The notes beneath the pieces were generated by a model. The model had not been told where the DNA came from. It worked only from the letters and a program-made list of their open reading frames with translations, and searched no databases. The position numbers and the translations under genes were made by a program. From DTLC01 sp964555645 (GTDB taxonomy: Bacteria; Verrucomicrobiota; Verrucomicrobiia; Limisphaerales; DTLC01), in the NCBI GenBank assembly GCA_964555645.1, contig CAZKTA010000010.1, positions 1 to 64,000 of the forward strand: DNA of 64,000 nt, in the 5' to 3' direction. Of the stretch, positions 42,825 through 51,718 are shown one piece after another. Numbering within the stretch: the first letter of the stretch is position 1; every line of letters starts with the position of its first letter.

Positions 42825-43526
42825 TCAGTCTGGCTCCCCTCCGTTGATGCAGACCAGACCATGTGCAATTGCGACCTTAGTAAGCCCTGCTGCGTTGTGC
42901 ACTTGCAACTTGCGCATGATGCGTTCGCGGTGTGTCTCAACGGTGCGCACGCTCAGGTTAAGTGCACGTGCGACGTCCTTGTTCGAACAACCCTCAGCAA
43001 TAAGCTTCAAAACCTCGCGTTCGCGGTCGGTCAACTTTTCGATCGGCGACGGTGTGACCCGACCGCCTGTGGTTACGTATTGCTGCAATGCCATCTTTGC
43101 TACATCCGGACTGAACGAGACATCGCCAGCATAAACCGATTCAATCGCATTTATGATTTCGTCCGGTGAAGAGTCCTTAAGCAGGTAACCGCGAATGCCG
43201 GCCTGTACAAGGCGCTGGAGCGTCTCGACGTTCCGCCGCATGGTCAGCACAACAACCTTGGTGTTTGGCGATTCCCTTTTGAGCTGTTCGGTCACTGCCA
43301 CACCGTCCATATCGGGCAACCCGACGTCCAACAACACAATATCCGGATTCAGCTCCTTGGCTTTGCGCAATGCTTCACGGCCATCGGACGCCTCGCCAAC
43401 AACTTCGAGATGTTTATATTTGCACAGGCAGGCTTCGATGCCCCTTCTAACCACGGGGTGATCATCTGCCAACAACAACCTTATCTTCCTTGCCGACTGA
43501 TCGGCTGAATCTGTCTTCCGGGCCAT
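42825..43526 (-). CDS. NarL/LuxR-family response regulator without an adjacent kinase
   Basis: Response regulator of about 233 residues from the ATG at 43526. Receiver pocket D21-D22 (LLLADDHPVVRRG), phosphoacceptor D67 (VLLDVGLPDMDG), conserved lysine in GYLLKDSSPDEI. The LuxR helix-turn-helix runs from LTDREREVLKLIAEGCSNKDVA to TVETHRERIMRKL. No histidine kinase gene borders it; the nearest in this window is 31 kb away and has its own regulator. It sits between lpxK and the LptF/G gene in the same direction, with spacers of 102 and 170 bp, so control of the LPS genes is possible but unproven. Confidence 0.93.
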   Translation of the reverse strand: MARKTDSADQSARKIRLLLADDHPVVRRGIEACLCKYKHLEVVGEASDGREALRKAKELNPDIVLLDVGLPDMDGVAVTEQLKRESPNTKVVVLTMRRNVETLQRLVQAGIRGYLLKDSSPDEIINAIESVYAGDVSFSPDVAKMALQQYVTTGGRVTPSPIEKLTDREREVLKLIAEGCSNKDVARALNLSVRTVETHRERIMRKLQVHNAAGLTKVAIAHGLVCINGGEPD

Positions 43527-43696
43527 AAGGCAAGTCACGCACGTACAACGTGCATCGTTATTTATATTTTTGCAAGCGGCAAATTTATGCATTGCACGCC
43601 TTTTCCGAAAACGCACCCGCTCGCCACATTCTGGTGGCGCGCATTCGCAAACAGTGCGCGCCGCTATGCTGGTCCGATTTACATGCGTTTGGGGCG

Positions 43697-44827
43697 CTAC
43701 CGAACGCGTGTAATGAGTACCACACCGCTAAGCCCGAACAAAGAGTTGGGTAACCACGCTGCCAACAACGGCGGTACATACCCCCCAGAGCCGAGCGCAA
43801 GCCCAAGCTGCATCAGCACAAAATATGTGAAACACAATCCTACACTGCTTGCGACGCCAACATAAACGTTTCGCGAGCCAAGTCCGGCGCCGAATGGAAT
43901 CGCAATCAGCACTGCCACAAGACATGTCCAAGGTGCAGCAAGTCGGCCGTGGAATTTCGTATAAAACCAGGCGCGGTCGCGGCCGCTCAACTCGGGATGC
44001 AACTGGATGTAATTGTACAGTTCGATCAGCGGAATGTCGGCGCGTTTGCCGATACGCTTGCTTAGTCTGGTGCTGATTTTTATTTCGCTGCGAATTTGTT
44101 GAGGCGTTTCCGTGAAAGCCGGCACGGGCAATGCATCGAAATGATTCCGGCTGATTGGCGTGGTGCTTTTGGCCGGGTCCGCCGAGTACACGTTTTGCCA
44201 CACGTCGTAAAATGTCCACACACCTTGTTTCCAGCTCGCGCGCTTTGCGATCAGCTCCACAAAAGTTCCGTCGGGTCGTTCCCAGTCGATCTTGGGCTCT
44301 GTCATTTCGGTGGTGTACGGGTTATAGGTGCCAAATTGCCAAGTACGCTTTTGGCGTGCATTTGTAAACCCGTAATTACGCACAAGCACTGCTGAGACTG
44401 GATTGTCTCCAGGTGCAATTCGTCTCTTTAACACACGCTCGGCCTTTTGTTCGGTGTCAGGCACCCACAATTCGTTCAGTGCAAAGAGCACAAAACTAGC
44501 TGCAACCCCCACAATTATATGTGGTGCGCAAACGCGCCATACACTTAATCCGGCGGCGCGCATTGCGATCAGTTCATTATGTTTCGCGTGCCTGCCAAGC
44601 GCGTATAAAACAGCAAGCAAAAGCGCAATTGGCAGGACAGTCACAATAAACTCCGGAGAACGCACTGCGTAATATTCAAGCACGTCTATGCCGCGCAGCT
44701 TATGCGTCTGCAGATCGCCAAGCTCGGTTAACAGTTCAAATGATATCCAGAAAAGTACGAATCCGGCCAGGCAAAAGCCAAGCGGCACGAGCAACTCACG
44801 CAGTATGTAGCGATCAAGCACGCGCAT
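43697..44827 (-). CDS. LptF/LptG-family LPS export permease
   Basis: Membrane permease of about 376 residues in the YjgP/YjgQ family, one half of the LptF-LptG pair of the Lpt transporter that pulls LPS from the inner membrane. The start VLDRYILRELLVPLGF, the helix with ELLTELGDL, and the cytoplasmic coupling phrase HAKHNELIAMRAAGLSVWRV are conserved. A periplasmic domain follows, and three C-terminal helices end the chain (LVAVLIAIPFGAG). Start is at the ATG 44827, or two codons upstream. The sequence does not clearly separate LptF from LptG. The partner permease and LptB ATPase are not in the window. Confidence 0.9.
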   Translation of the reverse strand: MRVLDRYILRELLVPLGFCLAGFVLFWISFELLTELGDLQTHKLRGIDVLEYYAVRSPEFIVTVLPIALLLAVLYALGRHAKHNELIAMRAAGLSVWRVCAPHIIVGVAASFVLFALNELWVPDTEQKAERVLKRRIAPGDNPVSAVLVRNYGFTNARQKRTWQFGTYNPYTTEMTEPKIDWERPDGTFVELIAKRASWKQGVWTFYDVWQNVYSADPAKSTTPISRNHFDALPVPAFTETPQQIRSEIKISTRLSKRIGKRADIPLIELYNYIQLHPELSGRDRAWFYTKFHGRLAAPWTCLVAVLIAIPFGAGLGSRNVYVGVASSVGLCFTYFVLMQLGLALGSGGYVPPLLAAWLPNSLFGLSGVVLITRVR

Positions 44828-45054
44828 CTGCACAGTGAGCCTAGCCTGCCGCAGCCGGCCATCGCAAGCATAAGCCCCGACTCATTTGTGGGCTTTGCGT
44901 AAGGACGGACACTAAACCGGTTGCAGTAATTCAAATTGCGTTTTTTTGCGTGTTTCGGCAAAAGAAACTGCGCAGTGTGAAGTTGCAAGGTCCATTTTTC
45001 GACCTGCAAAACCCCCTCATAACATGCCGATTTTGGGAGTTTGTAGGTCGAATG

Positions 45055-45825
45055 TCACCGTGCGGGTTGATCGGTTTTGATAAACCTATCGTAGCCGGTT
45101 TCTTCCAGTTCAAGTGCAAGTTTATGGTCGCCGCTCAGTACGATTCGCCCGCCCACAAGCACATGTACGTGGTCCGGCACGACATACTCGAGCAACCGCT
45201 TGTAATGCGTGATCAACAACTGCGCATTATCAGGTCTGCGCAAGCTGTTGACCCCGTTTGCAACCACGCGTAATGCGTCAATGTCGAGTCCCGAGTCTGT
45301 TTCATCCAACACGGCTAGACGCGGCTCGAGCACGGCCATTTGAAAGATTTCGTTGCGTTTTTTTTCGCCGCCTGAGAACCCCTCGTTTACGGACCGTTTC
45401 AGCAATTGATCGTCCAAACCGAGCAGCTTGACCTTATCCTTCACAAACTCGAGGAACTCCATGGCATCCAGCTCCGGCAAGCCGCGGTATTTACGAACTT
45501 CGTTGAGTGCAAAACGCAAAAAATACGTGCTGTTTACGCCCGGGATTTCCACCGGATATTGAAACGCTAGAAACAACCCGCGTCTGGCGCGCTCCTCGGG
45601 ACTAAGCTCGAGCAAGTTAGCGCCTTCGTACTGCACTTCGCCGCTTATTACTACGTACCCGTTGCGCCCGGCCAATATTGCAGCCAGTGTACTTTTGCCG
45701 CTGCCGTTTGGCCCCATTATGGCGTGCACTTCACCTGGGTAAATGGTCAGACTGACGCCATTGAGGATCTGTTTGCCCTCAACACCGGCACAGAGATTTT
45801 TGATTTCCAAGAGTGGCTTGTGCAT
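45055..45825 (-). CDS. sufC: Fe-S cluster assembly ATPase SufC
   Basis: ABC-type ATPase of 256 residues that drives the SUF Fe-S scaffold. Walker A GPNGSGKST, the Q-loop FQYPVEIPGVNS, the signature FSGGEKKRNEIFQM and Walker B LAVLDETDSGLDIDA, with the SufC-typical E-T in ETDSGLD, are all visible. HYKRLL is the switch region. Its partner sufB lies 94 bp upstream on the same strand. No sufD, sufS or sufE gene is present in the window. Confidence 0.96.
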   Translation of the reverse strand: MHKPLLEIKNLCAGVEGKQILNGVSLTIYPGEVHAIMGPNGSGKSTLAAILAGRNGYVVISGEVQYEGANLLELSPEERARRGLFLAFQYPVEIPGVNSTYFLRFALNEVRKYRGLPELDAMEFLEFVKDKVKLLGLDDQLLKRSVNEGFSGGEKKRNEIFQMAVLEPRLAVLDETDSGLDIDALRVVANGVNSLRRPDNAQLLITHYKRLLEYVVPDHVHVLVGGRIVLSGDHKLALELEETGYDRFIKTDQPAR

Positions 45826-45919
45826 CTTCGGATTTCACTGTCAGCGCAGAATAGTAATTGTGGTTGGGCCAGTTTGCCAGTGCGCAAAAAGACTCGAACA
45901 TAGTCGCGCCAGCAGCGGC

Positions 45920-47368
45920 TCACCCGACGCTGCCTTCGAGGCTAACGCCGAGCAGCCGCTGTGCTTCAACAGCAAATTCCATTGGTAACTCTCTGAAAAC
46001 CTCCTTGCAAAAACCGTTTACGATCATGTTCACAGCGTCCTGAGTCGAGATACCGCGTTGGTTGCAGTAAAAGATTTGGTCTTCGCCGATCTTCGATGTT
46101 GTTGCCTCGTGTTCAACGCAAGCGCTGCTGTTGTGCACCTCGATGTGTGGGAAGGTATGCGCACCGCATTTGTCACCTATCAACAGCGAATCACAACGGG
46201 TGAAATTGCGGGCATTAACTGCCCCTGCAACAATTTTAACAAGGCCACGGTAACTGTTCTGGCCGTGCCCGGCCGAGATGCCTTTGGAGATAATCGTACT
46301 GCGCGTGTTGCGGCCTAAGTGAACCATTTTCGTGCCTGTGTCAGCTTGTTGATAGTTGGTTGTGAGCGCCACTGAATAGAACTCGCCAATCGAATTATCT
46401 GCCTGCAAAATGCAGCTTGGGTACTTCCACGTGATGGCCGACCCGGTCTCAACCTGTGTCCATGATATCTTCGAGTTCCTGCCTTTGCACAGGCCGCGTT
46501 TGGTGACAAAATTATAAATGCCGCCTCGACCATGCTCGTCGCCCGGATACCAGTTCTGGACTGTTGAATATTTAATTTCTGCCCCCTCGAGTGCAATAAG
46601 TTCTACCACCGCAGCGTGCAACTGGTTTTCATCACGCATTGGTGCAGTGCAGCCTTCGAGATAACTCACATACGCACCTTCGTCCGCAATGATCAACGTG
46701 CGCTCGAACTGGCCGGATTTTGCCGCGTTGATGCGGAAATAGGTCGAAAGTTCCATCGGACACCGCACGCCCTTCGGGACATAACAAAATGAACCGTCGC
46801 TAAAGACAGCCGAGTTGAGCGCAGCATAAAAGTTGTCCGTAACAGGCACGACGCTGCCGAGGTATTTGCGGACAAGCTCGGGATGTTCCTGCACAGCTTC
46901 GCTCATCGAACAGAAGATTATGCCTTTTGCAGCAAGCTGTTTCCTGAATGTCGTGCCCACGGACACACTGTCGAAAACCGCGTCCACAGCCACACCAGCC
47001 AATCGCTCGCGTTCACGCAATGGCACGCCAAGTTTTTCGTATGTCTCGAGCAGCTTTGGATCAACTTGGTCCAAGCTTTTCGGCCCGTCAGCAACCGTCT
47101 TAGGTGCAACGTAGTAGGTTATCTCTTGGAAATTGATGGGTGCATGTTTGACCTTCGCCCAACTCGGCGGTTGCATGTTCATCCAGTGTCGGTACGCCTT
47201 CAACCGCCACTCGGTTAGCCAGGCTGGCTCACGTTTCTTAGCTGAGATAAGCCGGATGACATCCTCGCTCAGGCCGGGCGGGACAGACTCGGTCTCGACA
47301 TCCGTGTAAAAGCCGTACTTGTAGGCTTGTCGGACTAGGCCAGCAATTGTTTCAGGTGCATCAGGCAT
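45920..47368 (-). CDS. sufB: Fe-S cluster scaffold subunit SufB
   Basis: Scaffold protein of 482 residues on which the SufBCD complex builds Fe-S clusters. It has the SufB start GLSEDVIRLISAKKREPAW, PINFQEITYYVAPKT, the region VVELIALEGAEIKYSTVQNWYPG and the C-terminal LLIGDKCGAHTFPHIEVHNSSACVEHEATTSKIGEDQ with conserved Cys and His. The length and N-terminal part match the full-length type, not the short minimal archaeal form. The gene precedes sufC on the same strand. Needed in this neighbourhood's metabolism for radical-SAM enzymes such as ThiH. Confidence 0.96.
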   Translation of the reverse strand: MPDAPETIAGLVRQAYKYGFYTDVETESVPPGLSEDVIRLISAKKREPAWLTEWRLKAYRHWMNMQPPSWAKVKHAPINFQEITYYVAPKTVADGPKSLDQVDPKLLETYEKLGVPLRERERLAGVAVDAVFDSVSVGTTFRKQLAAKGIIFCSMSEAVQEHPELVRKYLGSVVPVTDNFYAALNSAVFSDGSFCYVPKGVRCPMELSTYFRINAAKSGQFERTLIIADEGAYVSYLEGCTAPMRDENQLHAAVVELIALEGAEIKYSTVQNWYPGDEHGRGGIYNFVTKRGLCKGRNSKISWTQVETGSAITWKYPSCILQADNSIGEFYSVALTTNYQQADTGTKMVHLGRNTRSTIISKGISAGHGQNSYRGLVKIVAGAVNARNFTRCDSLLIGDKCGAHTFPHIEVHNSSACVEHEATTSKIGEDQIFYCNQRGISTQDAVNMIVNGFCKEVFRELPMEFAVEAQRLLGVSLEGSVG

Positions 47369-47660
47369 TTTGTGCGGTTGTGGTCGCTGTCGAGTTCAAT
47401 CATTATTTGCCGTGCCCATGTGCATCACGTTTGCGCCGGATCTTTTGCGCAACGCAGCTCCGAGGGCAAAAAAACCTAGCCGACCCAACCGGCTTGTCAA
47501 ACGTCTCAGCTCGAAAGACCTGCCGATTACGATTTTGCTGGCAGTTTGAACAGCCGCTAATCGAAAAAACCTCCAAGGCAAATAAAACCCTATTCTGAGT
47601 TGGGCGTTGCCATGGTAAGCACCAGCTGGGCAATTCATTTTATGCATTGCCAGCCCGTGA

Positions 47661-48260
47661 TTAATTGGCCTTGATAGCCTTTTCGTAAACGTTAACCCGT
47701 GCAGGCGGGACATTGCGCCAGACGATCTCCCAACCTACAAGCTTAAGACAGTCGGTTGCAGGCGGATGCAAACTGCGCAGGTGATAACTGAACTGTATCC
47801 ATCTGCCGCCTTCCGTAAGCACTGAGCCAATCTTGTTGACCAGCGCAAGTGTGCGTGCGCGTGAGAAATTCCGTAAAGGGAGGCTCGATACAACCGCACC
47901 CAACCGCCCATCGCCCGGCACATGGTCTTTGACTAACCTATCCAATTCCCATGCATCGCCTGTTATTACGTTCAGTCTCGGGAATCTGCACCGCAAAAGC
48001 TCGGCTAACCTCGCCGACTTCTCTATCACAATGAGCTGCTCCTGTGACAGGCCGCGTTCGAGCATCGCACGCGTAACTGCGCCTGTGCCAGGCCCAAGCT
48101 CAAGTATAACCTGCCCAGGCACGACTGGTATCCACCGTGCCATTGCATTTGCAAGAGAACGCGAGCTGGGCAAAATCGCACCAATCTGCTGCGGCCGTAG
48201 CACTGCTTCCTGCAGGAACAACGCCGTGGCACCTATTTGTGTGCGCAAACGCGTAGCCAT
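47661..48260 (-). CDS. Phospholipid N-methyltransferase-like (PmtA/COG3963-type) SAM methyltransferase
   Basis: Class I SAM methyltransferase of 199 residues. Two features place it near COG3963, the phosphatidylethanolamine N-methyltransferase group: the N-terminal QIGAILPSSRSLANAMAR, and motif I LELGPGTGAVTRAMLERG. Motif II-like LIVIEKSARLAELLRCRFP and GDAWEL follow, then VVSSLPLRNFS. A role in phosphatidylcholine synthesis would need three successive methylations of PE; the phrase could also belong to an rRNA adenine methyltransferase, whose first motif is similar. It lies alone between sufB and the SDR gene. Confidence 0.8.
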   Translation of the reverse strand: MATRLRTQIGATALFLQEAVLRPQQIGAILPSSRSLANAMARWIPVVPGQVILELGPGTGAVTRAMLERGLSQEQLIVIEKSARLAELLRCRFPRLNVITGDAWELDRLVKDHVPGDGRLGAVVSSLPLRNFSRARTLALVNKIGSVLTEGGRWIQFSYHLRSLHPPATDCLKLVGWEIVWRNVPPARVNVYEKAIKAN

Positions 48261-48399
48261 TCAAACCACAAAACAATTACTTACACGCCGGACTTTACTC
48301 CACGCCCAATAACAACTGCCAGTAAAATTTTTTTACCTCGCCACCAACAGGCTAAGTAGGCACTCGACTTTTGTGCGCCCGCCCAAATAAAGTCCTCGC

Positions 48400-49158
48400 A
48401 TGCAACACGGAACCCTAAAAGGCAAAGTTGCACTTGTAACAGGCGCAAACAGGGGGCTAGGCAAGGCAATCGCACTTGCCCTGGCACAGGCAGGCGCAAA
48501 ACTCGCATTGGTGGCGCGCACTACAGAGCTTCTAACCAAAACTGCCGATGAACTCCGCGTGCTCGGTGCCGATGTTGAGGCGTTCGCCACTGATATTTCA
48601 GACGTCACCCAGGTATCTGCCCTCGAGGAAGCGTTCCGCAACCGTTTCGGTACGTTGCAAATCCTGGTTAACAACGCCGGTATCAACATCCGCAAACAAA
48701 TTACCGAGCTTACACTTGAAGACTGGAACAGCGTACTGGCAACGAATCTGACATCGGTATTTCTTATGTGCCGCACATTTGTGCCGTTGCTCAAAGGCCA
48801 ACGATACGGCCGAATTATCAACATAGCTTCGATGCTGGCGCACGTTGGGTTGCCCGGCCGAACAGCTTACGCAGCAAGCAAAGCCGGCCTGCTCGGGTTC
48901 ACACGCGCATTAGCACTCGAGCTTGCCCAGGAAAAAATCACCGTCAACACTATCTCGCCTGGGCCGTACCCGACCGAGATCAACCGCGCCATTCTGGAAA
49001 GTACTGAGCAGACACAATTTTTCCTGTCGCGCGTGCCATTAGGCCGTTGGGGGCAACCGGACGAAATCGGACAACTTGTTGTGTATCTGTGCTCCGACGC
49101 CGCCGGGTACATCACCGGTACCGACATCGTCATAGACGGCGGCTGGACAGCTCAGTGA
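48400..49158 (+). CDS. Short-chain dehydrogenase/reductase (SDR)
   Basis: Classical SDR of 252 residues. Cofactor motif TGANRGLGKAIA (TGxxxGxG), NNAG (about residue 90), catalytic serine in INIASMLA, and YAASK (the Y-x3-K pair) are complete. The C-terminus, ITGTDIVIDGGWT, is the usual end. Close relatives include gluconate 5-dehydrogenase and 3-oxoacyl-ACP reductase; sequence alone does not decide. It is divergent from the methyltransferase gene; the tRNA-Pro gene follows. NAD(P) preference is not evident by eye. Confidence 0.88.
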   Translation: MQHGTLKGKVALVTGANRGLGKAIALALAQAGAKLALVARTTELLTKTADELRVLGADVEAFATDISDVTQVSALEEAFRNRFGTLQILVNNAGINIRKQITELTLEDWNSVLATNLTSVFLMCRTFVPLLKGQRYGRIINIASMLAHVGLPGRTAYAASKAGLLGFTRALALELAQEKITVNTISPGPYPTEINRAILESTEQTQFFLSRVPLGRWGQPDEIGQLVVYLCSDAAGYITGTDIVIDGGWTAQ

Positions 49159-49294
49159 TGCTACCGTCAAAGTAGTAGCGCATAGGTTCCAGAACTGGAA
49201 AAAAGCATGAAACTGGTCGCCTCTGTTATTGCAGCCTCAAAATCTGGCATTGCAGAATGCGGCTAAAGCTGGCAACTTATAGGGCGCTTTTGTT

Positions 49295-49372
49295 CGGGGC
49301 GTAGCGTAGCCTGGGTAGCGCGCCTGGTTCGGGTCCAGGAGGTCGTGAGTTCAAATCTCACCGCCCCGACCA
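49295..49372 (+). tRNA. tRNA-Pro (CGG)
   Basis: 78 nt with encoded CCA. Acceptor stem CGGGGCG/CGCCCCG, discriminator A, anticodon stem CCTGG/CCAGG with loop TTCGGGT (anticodon CGG, reads CCG), T-arm GTGAG/CTCAC with loop TTCAAAT. Confidence 0.95.
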
Positions 49373-49428
49373 TTTTGTGTGCAGAGCAATAACCGCATCG
49401 CCCTTGGCTGTAGAGTGTTCCAACTTGC

Positions 49429-50019
49429 ATGTCGGAAAGCCTGATTTACGAACTGACTTCAATCACGGATCGGCTGGACTTGACACGATTGTTTCCCGAA
49501 CCGCAGCCGGTCGAGGTCGAGCTTGGGTGCGGCGACAGCACATTTATCGTCGAGTACGCTGCGCGTCATCCGGAGCACAATTTTATTGGGGTGGAACGGT
49601 TGCTCGGCCGGTTGCGTAAACTGGATCGAAAAGGCCGTCGGGTAGGTCTGACGAATTTGCGCGGGGTACGGATTGAATGCGGTTATTTCCTTGAGTACCT
49701 GTTGCCCCCTGAATCTGTCTGGGCGCTTCATGTGTACTTTCCAGACCCGTGGCCGAAACGCAAACATCAGCATAAGAGGCTTGTAAACGAGCGGTTCGTG
49801 CAGCTTGCACAAAGTGTGCTGGTTTCAGGCGGCACAGTGTACCTGCGCACCGACAACCCTGATTACCACGCTCAAATGAAGAGTGTATTCGGTGCGAACA
49901 ATGCGTTTCGGCCGATTGAAACGCCGCCTGAGCTACGTGCATTCAAAACCGATTTCGAGAGCGACTTTGCTGCCAAAGGCGTGCAGACGTTGTACGCGGC
50001 CTATCAACGCGTGCAATAA
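49429..50019 (+). CDS. trmB: tRNA (guanine-N7-)-methyltransferase TrmB
   Basis: Methyltransferase of 196 residues that makes m7G46 in the variable loop of many tRNAs. The motif I EVELGCGDSTFIVEYAARHPE and NFIGVERLLGRLRKL regions, ALHVYFPDPWPKRKHQHKRLV (catalytic DPWPK), and a TDNPDYHAQMKSVF segment identify it. The final TDFESDFAAKG with T and E in the usual place is also typical. Start at ATG 49429; it begins 56 bp after the tRNA-Pro gene on the same strand, and the two may be co-transcribed. Confidence 0.94.
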   Translation: MSESLIYELTSITDRLDLTRLFPEPQPVEVELGCGDSTFIVEYAARHPEHNFIGVERLLGRLRKLDRKGRRVGLTNLRGVRIECGYFLEYLLPPESVWALHVYFPDPWPKRKHQHKRLVNERFVQLAQSVLVSGGTVYLRTDNPDYHAQMKSVFGANNAFRPIETPPELRAFKTDFESDFAAKGVQTLYAAYQRVQ

Positions 50020-50071
50020 CACAAACGGTGCCCGAGGCGTGTGGACTTGCCGATGCCCATACCGCGCTTCA

Positions 50072-50509
50072 TCATACATCAATAAAGTCGTTGCTGTTGT
50101 TGTCGTTACGCGAAACGTTGTGGCGCCGATGCCATTTGAGAACGAACCGTGTACGGCGAAGCCCAGCCAAGGCGTTAATTCCCACTGATACAACGCTTAT
50201 GATGAGTCCGCCGAAGAAAGCCGACCAAAACCCGGCGACACTGAACCCCGGCAGCATGTATCCCACCAAGTAAAGCAGCAGCGCGTTTACAACAAGCACG
50301 AACAACCCGAGTGAAAAGATCACAAGCGGCAATGTAAGCCACAGCATCAACGGCCGAACAAACGCGTTCAGCGCACCCAATAACAACGACGCAAGCAACA
50401 CATCGGGAACGGATTCGTAGTCAATGCCAGGCACAATCACAACAGCAACCAACACGCCGAGTGTTGTCACAAGCCATCGCTGCAGAAATGTTTTTAGCTC
50501 GCCTGACAT
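50072..50509 (-). CDS. Phage-holin-family-4-like small membrane protein
   Basis: Four-helix membrane protein of 145 residues (PF04020-like, often named phage holin family 4 or YvlD-like). Typical phrases: RWLVTTLGVLVAVVIVPGIDY, LLGALNAFVRPLMLWLTLPLVIFSLGLFVLVVNALLLYLVGYMLPGFSVAGFWSAFFGGLIISVVS. It is a housekeeping membrane protein of unknown function in many bacteria; holin activity is not shown for this family. Convergent with trmB. Confidence 0.88.
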   Translation of the reverse strand: MSGELKTFLQRWLVTTLGVLVAVVIVPGIDYESVPDVLLASLLLGALNAFVRPLMLWLTLPLVIFSLGLFVLVVNALLLYLVGYMLPGFSVAGFWSAFFGGLIISVVSVGINALAGLRRTRFVLKWHRRHNVSRNDNNSNDFIDV

Positions 50510-50593
50510 CTGGACCGAAAAATTTGCTTTTGCTACCGGTAAATTGTTCTACTGCATTTGTGGCCGATACAAGCCAGTGTGGACGTGCCCTTT

Positions 50594-51580
50594 TTACGAT
50601 GGGCCGCTTTTGCCTGGCATTATCTTGAGCAGGGTCGCGTCGGCCTTTGCACTTGTAACGGCGCTCCCCAAACAGGCCGGCAAAAGACAAAACCGCCCCG
50701 GCCTAAGCTGGATTTGCACGCCCCCCGACTCGATGACAATCTCGCCCTCCACAACGCCCACAATCAAGCAGGTGCGAAACAACCAACGAACTGTTCCTTG
50801 AGTGTTGAGCTTGACGAGCTCAACAGTAAAAAGCTCGTCACTGACAAGTGTTTTTGCTGTGCCATGTTCGATTTGTCTTGGCTGCGCGTCAATCAGATGC
50901 GGCTCAAAATCGCTGAAGTTGATGCTCTGGAGCGACTCGGCCAAGTGTAACTGACGCGGTTTGCCGTCCAGGCCAACTCTGTTCCAATCGAACACACGGT
51001 ATGTGGTGTCGGAATTTTGTTGAATCTCAAAGATGACAATCCCGGCGCCAATTGCATGAACCCGGCCAGCAGGCAAAAAAACTGCGTCTCCGGCACGCAC
51101 ACGCACCCGGTGGAAACAATCCGCCACGGTGCCATCGCTGAGTTTGCGCTCAAATTCTGCCCGGGTTACACCCGAGCGCAATCCGATAAATAATTCTGCG
51201 CCTGGCACAGCGTGCGCAACGTACCACATCTCAGTTTTTGGCTCACCTCCAAGCGCAGCCGCCACACGTGCTGGTGGATGAACCTGGAGTGAGAGTTTGT
51301 CTGCTGCATCAAGGATCTTGATCAGAAGTGGGAACCTGGCATTGTGCAGCGTGGCTGTACCGAGCAGTTCGCTCTTGTAATTCTGCATCAACCAACGAAG
51401 GTCGTTTCCTGCCAAGTTGCCATTGGCGATCACACTTACGTCGCCCGGCCGGTCGGTGATCTCCCACGATTCACCGATGGGAACCTCGGGTGGCAACGGT
51501 TTATTGTAAAGCCGCTCGAGGTTGCGCGCGCCCCAGACACGTTCCTTGAAAATCGGGCGGAATATCAGCGGGTAAAACAT
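50594..51580 (-). CDS. manA: Mannose-6-phosphate isomerase, class I
   Basis: Zinc enzyme of 328 residues that interconverts fructose-6-P and mannose-6-P, feeding GDP-mannose or catabolism of mannose. The zinc-binding region shows LSLQVHPP (H of the QVHP pattern) and EMWYVAHA, and the later GRVHAIGAGIVIFEIQQNSDTTYRVFDW is the family hallmark, with the H and E ligands. N-terminal PIFKERVWGARNLERLY is typical of class I. It provides mannose for the surface-glycan genes at 16.8-20.6 kb, an inference from pathway only. Confidence 0.93.
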   Translation of the reverse strand: MFYPLIFRPIFKERVWGARNLERLYNKPLPPEVPIGESWEITDRPGDVSVIANGNLAGNDLRWLMQNYKSELLGTATLHNARFPLLIKILDAADKLSLQVHPPARVAAALGGEPKTEMWYVAHAVPGAELFIGLRSGVTRAEFERKLSDGTVADCFHRVRVRAGDAVFLPAGRVHAIGAGIVIFEIQQNSDTTYRVFDWNRVGLDGKPRQLHLAESLQSINFSDFEPHLIDAQPRQIEHGTAKTLVSDELFTVELVKLNTQGTVRWLFRTCLIVGVVEGEIVIESGGVQIQLRPGRFCLLPACLGSAVTSAKADATLLKIMPGKSGPS

Positions 51581-51718
51581 CTTTTGACACCTTGGTTTCG
51601 CTTTTTGCCGGGCAATGGCAAACCCGGCGCTTTATGGTACTTGTGCGTTAGTGCTGTTGCCTTAGGAGGCAATTGGTTACCAAAGCAGTTTGCCTGCGTC
51701 CCAAGCTGTGCAATATAC

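Noticed and set aside
50072..50509. Prophage holin and a prophage region
   Set aside because: The PF04020-like family is common chromosomal membrane protein; no other phage gene is nearby.
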